Of a stretch of DNA of 25,810 nucleotides, positions 16,545 to 23,282 are shown piece by piece. Positions within the stretch are counted from its first letter, which is position 1, and the number at the start of each line of letters is the position of its first letter. Origin of the DNA: JAMCRM01 sp041685075 (GTDB lineage: Bacteria; Acidobacteriota; Terriglobia; Bryobacterales; Bryobacteraceae); NCBI GenBank assembly GCA_041685075.1, contig JAWLGN010000045.1, forward strand, positions 1 to 25,810. The letters are read 5' to 3'. The position numbers and the translations under genes are program-made. Under the pieces are notes generated by a model. That model searched no databases, was not told the origin of the DNA, and saw nothing but the letters and a program-made list of their open reading frames with translations.

Positions 16545-17470
16545 GTGATGTCGCCTGGGGGGAAGATGAGTGGAAGAGTCACGGCGTATTGCGGCGCCCC
16601 CGGTTCGGTAGTCAGCCAGGCTTCCACGGTGTAGGCACGCGGCCCGGGTTCGACGCTCACCGGCGCCGGGATGTGAACCGTAGCCGACCAGGAACCCGCC
16701 ACTACGCGCTCCTGGCGCGCCGGCAAAAAGGCCCGCCCGTCCGACCACCGCCAGATCACGGCGCCTTGGGAGTCCCGCAGCACCACGTCGTATTCCTGGC
16801 TGGAAGCGAAGCGGAGCCGCACCGGCTCGGGAGTTTCCAGCCGCATGGTGATTTCGATCGAGTCCGCCCTCTGGTGCAGGGCAGCCGCGGCCGAAAACGA
16901 TGCCTCCGGCAGCGCGCCCAGCCGCAGGCGGCCGACCCGCGCGAAAACCAGGTCGAAATCGCGCGGCCCGGCGATGGTCTGGACCGTGCGCCGCAGCATT
17001 CCGATGTTGGCGGCAAACTGCTCCTGCTCCACGCCCGTGTCCGCGCATCCGAACGCGCGGTACCGGATTTCCAGCGCAGGAATCGGACCGGCAGCGCCGG
17101 TGTAATGGCCGGGCCTGCCGGCGGTTTGCCCCTCCTGCTCGCAGGGACGCAGCGGCGCGTGCCACCAGCCGGACTCCATCGGCGCGAAGACCGTCAACGG
17201 GATCTCCAGCCGGCGCTCTTCGTCGAAGTAGACCACCTGGTTATTCTTCTCGTCGAAGCGGACGAACACGGGAGTCTCCACATATCCGCGCAACGAGTAA
17301 TAAACCGTATCTTCGATTAGCACCGGCAGTCCCACTCTGACGGTAAATGACTGTCCGGTGGACGCCTCACGGTACGTCCATGTATTGCCCGTTTCCAGGG
17401 GGAAAAACTCGCCTCCGGAGGCAAGTGCAGCCGTTGTAGATACGAGCAGAGTGACGAGTAACTTGTGCAT
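16529..17470 (-). CDS. Secreted protein with BsuPI (proteinase inhibitor-like) domain
   Basis: A 313-aa exported protein. The start at 17470 (MHKLLVTLLVSTTAALASGG) gives a clear signal peptide and has AAGGAG just upstream; the longer frame from 17494 would spoil it. After cleavage, the first ~190 residues (FPLETGNTWTYREAS...) are a beta-rich region seen in many acidobacterial exported proteins. Residues ~200-295 form a BsuPI domain: LETPEPVRLRFASSQEYDVVL and VIWRWSDGRAFLPA carry the conserved SSQ-YD and W-W-S-x-x-x-x-F signatures. In Bacillus the domain is an intracellular proteinase inhibitor; in exported proteins of Gram-negatives its role is not known. The envelope location is predicted from the signal peptide. 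Confidence 0.78.
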   Translation of the reverse strand: MHKLLVTLLVSTTAALASGGEFFPLETGNTWTYREASTGQSFTVRVGLPVLIEDTVYYSLRGYVETPVFVRFDEKNNQVVYFDEERRLEIPLTVFAPMESGWWHAPLRPCEQEGQTAGRPGHYTGAAGPIPALEIRYRAFGCADTGVEQEQFAANIGMLRRTVQTIAGPRDFDLVFARVGRLRLGALPEASFSAAAALHQRADSIEITMRLETPEPVRLRFASSQEYDVVLRDSQGAVIWRWSDGRAFLPARQERVVAGSWSATVHIPAPVSVEPGPRAYTVEAWLTTEPGAPQYAVTLPLIFPPGDITPAER

Positions 17471-17562
17471 ATTGCTCCTTGTCTCAATAGGCAACGCGGA
17501 AACGGCTGCTGTTTAAGATCACCGGGAGCGCGGGGCGGCGCGCGTTTACATCTGCTACGGCG

Positions 17563-18051
17563 TCAGCGGTTTTGGCGGCGGCGGTGCTCCAGCCAGCGCG
17601 TCAACAGCTCGGCGAACGCCATCATGACGTCCATGAGATCGCCTGGAACAGTGGCGGTCCGGGTGGGGCTGTTGATCTGGGACATGGCCGCCCCATAGAG
17701 CTGGCTGAGTTCTTTTTCGGCGTCGCGAATCGCCGCCATCAGTTGTTTGGATCCCGCCCGGAACTCGTTGCCCCACTGTGCCGCCGGGGGCGGCCCTCCC
17801 GCGGTCGGGGGCACGTGCGACAGGCGGCGCGAAAGCGACCTGGCCTGCCCGTCGGCTTGCGCCAACTCGAGGCGGCAGGCCTTGAGGTTGCGCAACAGGT
17901 TATCGGCCTCCTCGAGCAACAGGCGGGCATCCAATGACGATGACGTGAACCTCAGGGTTCGCGCGTGCCTGGTGAACGACTCGACTTGACCGCGCAGCCG
18001 GTGCAAACGCCCGACCACCTGCCTGGACTGCAATTCCGCCAACCCACTCAT
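17563..18051 (-). CDS. Small helical protein of unknown function
   Basis: A 162-aa protein not recognised as any family. It is almost wholly helix-forming, charged and rich in Arg, Leu and Ala, with a likely coiled coil at residues ~10-75 (RLHRLRGQVESFTRHAR; LEEADNLLRNLKACRLELAQ), a Pro/Gly-rich linker near 80-92 and a second helical part to the end (ELLTRWLEHRRRQNR). No signal peptide or membrane segment. A consensus AGGAGG ribosome binding site lies 5 bases before the ATG at 18051, which supports it as a real gene. That site is crossed by the left end of the IS630 element, so the coding region and ribosome binding site survive but the native promoter has been displaced or removed. Confidence 0.65.
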   Translation of the reverse strand: MSGLAELQSRQVVGRLHRLRGQVESFTRHARTLRFTSSSLDARLLLEEADNLLRNLKACRLELAQADGQARSLSRRLSHVPPTAGGPPPAAQWGNEFRAGSKQLMAAIRDAEKELSQLYGAAMSQINSPTRTATVPGDLMDVMMAFAELLTRWLEHRRRQNR

Positions 18052-18060
18052 GAGTGCCTC

Positions 18061-18096
18061 CTAGGTCTGCGACCGCCTGAAGAAGTTCTATAAAAC
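18061..18096 (+). repeat. IS630 left terminal inverted repeat
   Basis: Begins CTAGGTCTGCGACCGCCTG and continues to GTTCTATAAAAC. It matches the reverse complement of 19439-19474 at 30 of 36 positions without gaps. Confidence 0.88.
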
Positions 18097-18132
18097 AATT
18101 GCGCTCGGGACCGTTTTGGCGCATCATAGGGT

Positions 18133-19252
18133 ATGGCGCGCCGCCCGGTCTCCCTCAAACTCAAGCCGAAGGATCTTGGCCGTATCGAGAAGTTGGTGCG
18201 ATCTGGTGTTCAGCAGGTGCGCGTCGTACTGCGCGCCCTCGCACTCAGGGGGCTCGCTCAGGGAGCCACCGCGCCGCGAGTCGCTGAAGCACTGCCTCTC
18301 ACTGCCAAAGCCATTCGCCAGATCGCTCACCGTTATAACAGCGGCGGCTTGGATTGCGCTCTCTACGATCGGCAACGGCCGGGCGCCAAGCCGCTGCTGG
18401 ACGATTCCCAGAAACAACGCATCGTCGCGATGGTCTGCGGCAAACCGCCTGCAGGGCGGGCGCGTTGGACTGTCCGTCTGATAGTCGAGGAGGCCATCAA
18501 GCGCAAGTTGGTTCCCCACGCGGGCCGAGAAACAATCCGGGTGTTGCTCCAAAGCCACGACTTGAAGCCGTGGCGGGAAAAAAATGTGGTGCGTGGCGGA
18601 ACTGGATCGGCAGTACGTCGAGAGGATGGAGGACGTGCTGGCGACGTATGAGAAGCCCTACCAAGCCGACGAACCGGTCCTTTGTCTGGACGAAAAGCCC
18701 ATTTCATTGCACGCCGACGTACGCCCACCCCGGCCGATTAGCCCCGGGAAACCGGCGCGGCCGGACAACGAGTACAAGCGTTGCGGTACGGCCAACGTGT
18801 TTGGCGTCGTGGAGCCGAAGGCAGGCCGGCACTTTACCACGGCGACTCCGGACCGCTCCGCCGCTCAGTTTGCCCAACTCCTAAGCAACATCGTCGAGCA
18901 ATACCCCGCCGCGCGGACCATCCACTTGGTCATGGATAACCTCAATATCCACTGCCGCAAGTCGCTGACCGACGCCTTCGGCGAGCGGGCGGGCGGAGAC
19001 CTTTGGGACCGGCTCACGGTGCATTACACGCCGAAACACGGAAGCTGGCTGAACCAGGCGGAGATCGAACTCAGCCTGTACTCCCGGCAATGCCTCGGCA
19101 AACGGCGGATACCGGATCTGAGCACGCTGCGGCGGGAAACGCGGGCCTGGAACTGCAAGACCAACCGTAGGCGGACCAAGATTAATTGGCAGTTCACGCG
19201 CAAGAAGGCCCGGAAGACGTTCCACTATAACAAGCCGCGCAACTCTGGCTGA
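18133..19252 (+). CDS. IS630-family transposase, two frames joined by a +1 shift
   Basis: DDE transposase of the IS630/Tc1-mariner superfamily. The first frame (18133-18651) gives the N-terminal helix-turn-helix DNA-binding region (VRVVLRALALRGLAQG ... AIRQIAHRY) ending in LKPWREK. The second frame (from the ATG at 18584) continues MWCVAELDRQYVERMEDVL and carries the catalytic triad: Asp in LCLDEKP, Asp in HLVMDNLNIH and Glu in LNQAEIELS. The frames join at a run of seven A (18578-18584): skipping one A gives the expected LKPWREKMWCVAELD. Two-frame IS630 transposases made by frameshifting or transcript slippage are known, so this may be a functional programmed site rather than a mutation. Otherwise full length with no internal stop. 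Confidence 0.85.
18578..18584 (+). other. A7 slippery run at the transposase frame junction
   Basis: Seven consecutive A after TGGCGGG, exactly where the protein homology passes from frame 1 to frame 2. Polymerase slippage that drops one A, or a +1 ribosomal shift, would fuse the two frames. Confidence 0.6.
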
Positions 19253-19438
19253 CGCGGCCAATCACCCGAAACACATGGATGGTGTCCAACCGGCTCGGAG
19301 ATCGCAAGCTGGGATCGGTGCGCCCAAACGATCCCGACCACAGGCGAAAGCCGCCTCCCCAGAAAGGTCTCCCGGGGGGCAGAGGTCACAGGCGGCGTAA
19401 TTCGGCCGCCAACTCCAGCGTCGCGTTAGTCTGTCGCG

Positions 19439-19474
19439 GTTTAGTAGAACCTTTTCAGGCGGTCTGAGACCTAG
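19439..19474 (-). repeat. IS630 right terminal inverted repeat
   Basis: Its reverse complement begins CTAGGTCTCAGACCGCCTG and ends GTTCTACTAAAC, pairing with 18061-18096 at 30 of 36 positions. Confidence 0.88.
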
Positions 19475-19481
19475 TCTGCCG

Positions 19482-19928
19482 TTGCCAACTGCGAAAGACG
19501 TGCTGACGCGGGCCGCCAGCGTTCGCCCCGGCTCTCAGTACAGCGCGTCCATGGCGGAATCCCCACCCCTGAACTATATGGTTTTCGGCGTGCTTCCGCT
19601 GAAGTCCCGTGAATTGTGGTCAGCTATCGATCAGCTTGGTGCGGCGTACCGATCGTTCACGTCGAGTGAAAAGCGCAAGTCAGAGAAGCTTGCCTTGGGA
19701 CTGCCGCGGAACATCGGCCGCCGCGGCGTAGACCAGAGAGCGATTGGACATCCTGCCGGCAGGAGCTACTCGCGCCATTCCTCGCCCATGTACTTCCGGC
19801 TCCTCAGGAACTCGGAGGGATATAGCGTGCGCGTGACCGCTCTGCCGAGTCCGCACCTCCCCGATCTCAAAGGTAGCCGCCAGTACTTGGAGCGCTGTAT
19901 GGACTACATGTATGCGCAGCTCCATTGA
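19482..19928 (+). CDS. Probable C-terminal part of a type III CRISPR RAMP (Cmr1-like) protein
   Basis: A 148-aa frame starting at a TTG 8 bases after the IS630 right end. The second half, GLPRNIGRR ... SRHSSPMYFRLLRNSEGYSVRVTALPSPHLPD, resembles the 'ALGLPI ... RRASPLLIRV ... LxSPFLP' tail I associate with Cmr1-like Cas7-group proteins, which are normally about twice or more as long and begin with a glycine-rich RAMP fold not seen here. I therefore take it as a 5'-truncated gene, though a small intact protein cannot be excluded. It is 12 bases upstream of the CARF-HEPN gene and in the same direction, which strengthens a CRISPR-related origin. No ribosome binding site is evident for the TTG. 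Family assignment is by memory of motif pattern and is uncertain. Confidence 0.45.
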   Translation: MPTAKDVLTRAASVRPGSQYSASMAESPPLNYMVFGVLPLKSRELWSAIDQLGAAYRSFTSSEKRKSEKLALGLPRNIGRRGVDQRAIGHPAGRSYSRHSSPMYFRLLRNSEGYSVRVTALPSPHLPDLKGSRQYLERCMDYMYAQLH

Positions 19929-19940
19929 AGAAGGTGAATC

Positions 19941-21179
19941 ATGCCACGTGGAGCGATCTTCAGTCTGGGCGGTACACCTGCGCCGATCATCGAAGCTTTG
20001 AAGCGCAGGCCAGTCGAGTGTGCGTTATTCGTGGTCTCGGAAAAGTCGGAACCGCAAGTAGAGCAGGCGGTCCTCCCGGCAATCGGTTACCCGCTGCAAT
20101 GGGAGTGCGTCCGTTTGGACGATCCCGATGACCTGAACGCATGCTATCAGCAGATCCGCCTCGCCCTCAGTGGCTGGCTGGACCGCCGCCGGCTGCGGTC
20201 TGAAGAGGTCTATTTCGACCTCACAGGTGGCACAAAGCCGATGAGCGCCGCGCTCACACTGGCGGCTGTCGAACGGATTCCCTTCTACCACTATGTTTCC
20301 GGGGAGCGCGAGAAGGAAGGCCTCGGAACGGTGATTGCTGGGACCGAGCGACCCATCGCGGGGCCAAATCCCTGGATGCAGATCGCGATCCGCCAGCGCG
20401 AACTGGCTACGCAATTGTACGAACAAGGCCACGTTGAGGCAGCCGCCGAACTGCTTGACCAAGCCGCACAAATCGCGTCAGAGCGGAGTGAGACGCTGAA
20501 GGCGTTTGCCCGGCTGTGCAGGGTCCTCGCCAAACTGGACCTCTTCCAGTTCAGAGGGTTGCCGAACGAACTGGGGCAGTGTCAGCGGCTGGTTGAAGTC
20601 GCCCTTGAGCAACGTGGCGACAGCAAGGCGATCTCTTGGCTGCACGAGTTCCGAGAGCATGTGCAAGCTCTGGACGCCGAGTCTCGTAGCCAGAGGGACC
20701 ATCCGTGTTCCCTATCGGAGTTGCTGGCCAACGCCCGTCGCCGGCATCGGCAGGGTCGTCACGATGACGCTATCGCCCGCCTCTACCGTGCCGTTGAGTT
20801 GTTCGCTCAGAACCGGTTGCACGCTGCATTCGGCGCGACCTCCGGACGCATTCCGTTGGCCGCGCTCGGTGGTGGTGTGGCCGGCGACCTGCGCTCGGCC
20901 TTCCCGGATGACCTTGTGGATGGAGACTGCCTCCAGTTGAGCTGCGCCAAAGCGTTCTCCGCCCTGAAGTACAGTCCCTTCCAAGAAGATCATCGCTTGC
21001 CAGAGGTTTATGAGCGGCTGAAGCCAGCGTTGGAAAAGCGGAACCAGTCGTGGCTCGCACACGGCACCCGTCCTGCGGGTTCCGCAGACTTTGATCAGAT
21101 GTGGGGGCTCGTCGTGAGAGAGTTTGGGATCGCCGACAACAGCATCCCTGATTGGCCTCAGCTCAGTTTCATCGAATAG
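19941..21179 (+). CDS. CARF-HEPN ribonuclease, TIGR02710/Cas02710 family
   Basis: A 412-aa CRISPR-associated ancillary protein. The N-terminal ~145 residues form a CARF domain, the sensor of cyclic oligoadenylate: strand one with SLGGTPAP (8-15), LDDPDDLNACYQQIR (59-73), and the hallmark DLTGGTKPMSAAL (93-105), then GLGTVIAGTERPI. The conserved NPW follows at 143-145. The C-terminal half is helical (repeats such as LYEQGHVEAAAELLDQAA and ARRRHRQGRHDDAIARLYRAVELFAQNRL) and includes RNQSWLAH, residues 367-374, matching the R-X4-6-H active site of HEPN ribonucleases. In type III systems such proteins are switched on by Cas10 second messengers and cleave RNA. A GAAGGTG precedes the ATG. No cas10, cas6 or array is visible in the window, so it is solitary here. 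It looks intact. Confidence 0.85.
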   Translation: MPRGAIFSLGGTPAPIIEALKRRPVECALFVVSEKSEPQVEQAVLPAIGYPLQWECVRLDDPDDLNACYQQIRLALSGWLDRRRLRSEEVYFDLTGGTKPMSAALTLAAVERIPFYHYVSGEREKEGLGTVIAGTERPIAGPNPWMQIAIRQRELATQLYEQGHVEAAAELLDQAAQIASERSETLKAFARLCRVLAKLDLFQFRGLPNELGQCQRLVEVALEQRGDSKAISWLHEFREHVQALDAESRSQRDHPCSLSELLANARRRHRQGRHDDAIARLYRAVELFAQNRLHAAFGATSGRIPLAALGGGVAGDLRSAFPDDLVDGDCLQLSCAKAFSALKYSPFQEDHRLPEVYERLKPALEKRNQSWLAHGTRPAGSADFDQMWGLVVREFGIADNSIPDWPQLSFIE

Positions 21180-21237
21180 GCTTGACACCACAGGCATGTG
21201 GGCATGTGCTCGGTGGCAGTGGCCGTCCCGATGCGAA

Positions 21238-21690
21238 TCACTGAAGAGTGGGCGTGACCGGCCGCAAATGGGCAAGGCCGGGTGGAACCTCCGCCGAAGT
21301 CGGTGCTGCTGGCACGGGATCTTCTGCCTCGGACTTGGCGGCGGCGGTCGCCAACCTCTGCTGTATCCGCCGGGTCAACTCGTTCTGCCGCTCGGGCGCC
21401 ACAAAGGTGTACTCGCCGGTCATCTCCAGGTCAGCGTGGCCGGCGATCTTGGATGCCTCGATGGCGCTGCCGCCGACCTCCTGCCGCCACGTGATGTTGG
21501 CGCGGCGGAAGGAGTGCGGTCCCAGGCCGGGGAAGTCGCAACCCTCGTCCTGGGCGGCTTGGTGGAGTGCGTCGCGGACGCCGGAGTCCCAGAGCGGCTT
21601 GTCATGATCCCGCTTCTGGTGAAACACCCAGGCGTCGGGCTTCGCTCCGTCCGCGGCGGCTTTTTCGCGGAGTCGGGCGGCAACGGCAGT
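21238..21690 (-). pseudogene. Tyrosine recombinase/integrase, C-terminal fragment 1
   Basis: About 150 residues of the catalytic domain of a phage-type integrase: AVAARLREKAAADGAKPDAWVFHQK, then LGPHSFRRANITW with the His-x-x-Arg box, KIAGHADLEMTGEYTFV with the second His and the nucleophile Tyr, and a Pro/Ala-rich tail ending LRPVTPTLQ. The catalytic Tyr and both boxes seem intact. The N-terminal arm-binding and core-binding parts are missing: upstream of ~21690 the frame runs antisense through an IS5 transposase remnant, so the fragment is 5'-truncated at an IS boundary. No start codon or ribosome binding site of its own. Confidence 0.8.
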
Positions 21691-21912
21691 GCGATTGACC
21701 GCCGCACGACGCGGCACGAAGGCTACGCGATCAGCCAGCGGAAGCGGAAGCGGATCGAAGAGTGCTTCGGGTGGCTGAAGACGATAGCGCTGGTGCGCAA
21801 CGTGCGGCACCGCGGAATCGAGAAGGTGGGCTGGATCTTCACCTTCGCGGCGGCGGCGTACAATCTGGTGCGGATGCGGAATCTGCTGGCGCGTCCGGTT
21901 CATGCCGCATGA
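21684..21912 (+). pseudogene. IS5-family transposase, 3' fragment
   Basis: About 75 residues of the C-terminus of an IS5-type transposase: SAIDRRTTRHEGYAISQRK, RKRIEECFGWLKT with the Glu of the DDE triad, and GWIFTFAAAAYNLVRMRNLL. The rest of the gene is absent; the homology stops abruptly near 21684 where the integrase fragment on the other strand begins. The overlap of the two boundaries dates the loss to a recombination or deletion at this point. Confidence 0.82.
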
Positions 21913-22076
21913 GCCAGGGGAGAAGTGTGCCCGCCCGCGGCGAAAGCGGGCAGAATGAGCCGCAGTCACAAGCACTTACCCTCTTCACGTGCGCTTCAGG
22001 GCGCCTGTCCAGCTGATTCGACATAATGCGGGTTGCAGATTTCGCCAGAAATCGGCGTTTTTCCGCGGCCTGCTAA
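21684..22076 (+). mobile_element. IS5-family element remnant with possible right end
   Basis: The transposase remnant is followed by ~160 non-coding bases that end in GTTTTTCCGCGGCCTGCTAA (about 22057-22076), similar in style to IS5-family right ends I know of (TTTTTC-GC-GCCTGCTA). The left end is lost, so the inverted repeat partner cannot be checked. A small GC hairpin (GCCCGC, 7-base loop, GCGGGC) lies at 21933-21951. Confidence 0.45.
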
Positions 22077-22358
22077 TCTAAGAAGCCGGAAGCGCCCAAA
22101 AGTTTTTTAGTACAGTATTGACGGCGCAGATTTTTCGCCCCTTTCCTCCGGTAGATCTGATTCGAAACGAAGAGTGTTGATGCCATGCCCGAGCGGGCCG
22201 CATTACCATAAAGATAGATGCACGACATCTTAAGCAGTCCAAGATGCAATTGCTTAGGGCCAGGTTTCATTTAGCAAGAACCCTCGGCCGCTTTGCCAAA
22301 CTCTGCTCCCATAGTTACGGGAGCTTTGGCAGAATAGCAGCTCGAAGATCTCTATCCC
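22077..22358. other. AT-richer intergenic stretch
   Basis: About 280 bases of visibly lower GC than the surroundings and no believable gene (a 65-codon minus-strand frame at 22073-22270 has no motif or ribosome binding site). Near its right end is a two-part hairpin: TGCCAAA (22294-22300) pairs with TTTGGCA (22325-22331) and GCTCCC (22305-22310) with GGGAGC (22319-22324), leaving an unpaired CTCT on one side. It could end transcription of the minus-strand integrase fragment at 22359. Confidence 0.5.
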
Positions 22359-22763
22359 TCAAATCCCGATCCGCTCGACTTCATCGATGCTGATTTCATC
22401 TGCTCGCCGGTCGCAGAGCTTCGCCGTGCGCGGTGACGAGTGGTTGGCCATCGCCTGCGCGTGTTCGAGGGTGCCGTTATTCTTGAGGTAATCGGTAATG
22501 CCCGTCGCCCGCAGGCTGTGGTTGCCGATCTTGGTTTTGATCCCAGCCGCGCGGGCCCGATGCTGGCGGACTCGGTCGCGCCGGAGCGGGTCCGGGTAAA
22601 CGTGGGCGGAATCGATCACCAGCCCGTAGGCGCGGTGGAGCCGGTTGAGGGCGAGCCCGGGGGTGTACGCGATCACGATTCTGCTGGCGAAGGAAGTTGC
22701 CGGCGGCCCGCAGCCGGTGGTGGCCGTCATCGACGACCGTATATCAGCGCCGTTCGAAATCAC
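22359..22763 (-). pseudogene. Tyrosine recombinase/integrase, C-terminal fragment 2, catalytic Tyr replaced by Cys
   Basis: The last ~75 codons (about 22359-22580) are a clear integrase C-terminus: RARAAGIKTKIGNHSLRATG with the His-x-x-Arg box, LKNNGTLEHAQAMANHSSPRT with the second His, and KLCDRRADEISIDEVERI. Family members read KLYDRR here; the codon TGC in place of TAC/TAT removes the nucleophile. The first ~60 codons of the open frame (to 22763) are not recognisably integrase, so the gene has been fused to foreign sequence and N-terminally lost. Dead as a recombinase on both counts. Confidence 0.78.
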
Positions 22764-22950
22764 GGTCGCGGGCAGCGTCGAGTAGCAGGCGCGTGATGAG
22801 GGCGGTCCAGCCGGTGTGATGGCTGGCCCCGAGGCCGCGGCCGGTATCGCCGTCGAAGTATTCGTGGAAGAGGGTCAGGCCCGAAACCGCAGTCCGCACA
22901 ATCCAGGTCCGAGCGGCCCGCCGGGGGCCGCAGACGGAGCGATTCGGCAT
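22744..22950 (-). pseudogene. GH63/MGH1-like glucosidase, C-terminal fragment
   Basis: About 55 residues of the tail of a large glucosidase: SGLTLFHEYFDGDTGRGLGASH followed by TGWTALITRLL, a pattern I know from the C-terminus of MGH1-like/GH63 glucosidases (usually 800-900 aa), with a natural stop at 22744. The homology begins near 22915; the 11 or so codons before that, including the ATG at 22950, lie in the repeat cluster and are not part of the family. The 5' ~90% of the gene is missing. Not functional. Confidence 0.6.
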
Positions 22951-23001
22951 AATCCGGCATTCGGCATAACGCCGATAATGCCGCGTTCGGCATTATCGGC
23001 G
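22943..23001. repeat. TTCGGCATAA repeat cluster with perfect 14-bp hairpin
   Basis: Three direct copies of TTCGGCATWA (22943-22952, 22960-22969, and 22986-22995 with one change) and one inverted copy (TAATGCCG at 22976-22983). The last two are in a perfect inverted repeat: CGCCGATAATGCCG (22970-22983) and CGGCATTATCGGCG (22988-23001) around a 4-base loop. The cluster lies exactly between the glucosidase fragment and integrase fragment 3. The arrangement of direct and inverted short cores resembles a recombinase site or element end rather than a terminator. Confidence 0.75.
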
Positions 23002-23172
23002 CACGTGCGCGAAACTCTGCCGCGGCGCCGGCGGCGCGCTGGCGAGCTGGAGCAGATCCAGATGCTGCTCGGCCATGCCAGCATCCAGACGACCGAGCGC
23101 TACCTCGGCAGCCGGCAGGACCTGGCTCACGCACCCAATGATCGGATCGGGCTTAAACTCGTCGGTTGTTAG
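23002..23172 (+). pseudogene. Tyrosine recombinase/integrase, C-terminal fragment 3
   Basis: About 55 residues: HVRETLPRRRRRAGELEQIQ, then LLGHASIQTTERYLGSRQDL and APNDRIGLKLVGC before a TAG stop. The LLGHASIQTTERYLG block holds the second His and the catalytic Tyr of phage-type integrases; the degenerate HVRET may be the remains of the HxLRRT box. Everything upstream is replaced by the repeat cluster, so this is a 5'-truncated copy on the strand opposite to fragments 1 and 2. Confidence 0.8.
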
Positions 23173-23282
23173 CCGTTTCTGCTCGACGGCGTACGCTCGC
23201 CGCACTCGAAACGCGCCTACGCTCTCGCCGTCGCCCTCGAGGAATTTTCGCCTAGTGGAACGGGCAGGGCCGGCCGGTGTTC

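Larger units (their letters stand above)
18062..19473 (+). mobile_element. IS630-family insertion sequence, nearly intact
   Basis: About 1.41 kb bounded by 36-bp inverted repeats and flanked on both sides by CTAG, the known IS630 target in which TA is duplicated (TA at 18062-18063 and 19472-19473). It contains one transposase gene in two overlapping frames. Removing the element and one TA joins the flanks as GCCTC-CTAG-TCTGCC. Some 220 bases between the transposase stop and the right end hold no gene. The left end lies in the ribosome binding site of the minus-strand gene ending at 18051, and the right end is 8 bases from the start of the RAMP-like frame. Confidence 0.88.

Noticed and set aside
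19279..19467. A 62-codon frame between the transposase stop and the IS630 right end.
   Set aside because: It lies in the non-coding tail of the IS, runs into the inverted repeat, and has no recognisable feature.
21124..21683. The upstream part of the 262-codon plus-strand frame ending in the IS5 transposase fragment.
   Set aside because: Before about 21684 this frame is antisense to the integrase fragment and shows no transposase similarity; only the last ~75 codons are real.
22073..22270. A 65-codon minus-strand frame in the AT-richer gap.
   Set aside because: No homology recognised, no ribosome binding site, and the composition is that of translated non-coding DNA.
22943..23001. The 14-bp hairpin as a Rho-independent terminator.
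   Set aside because: No T tract on either side, it lies between two 5'-truncated gene pieces and not after an intact gene, and it belongs to a larger repeat cluster.
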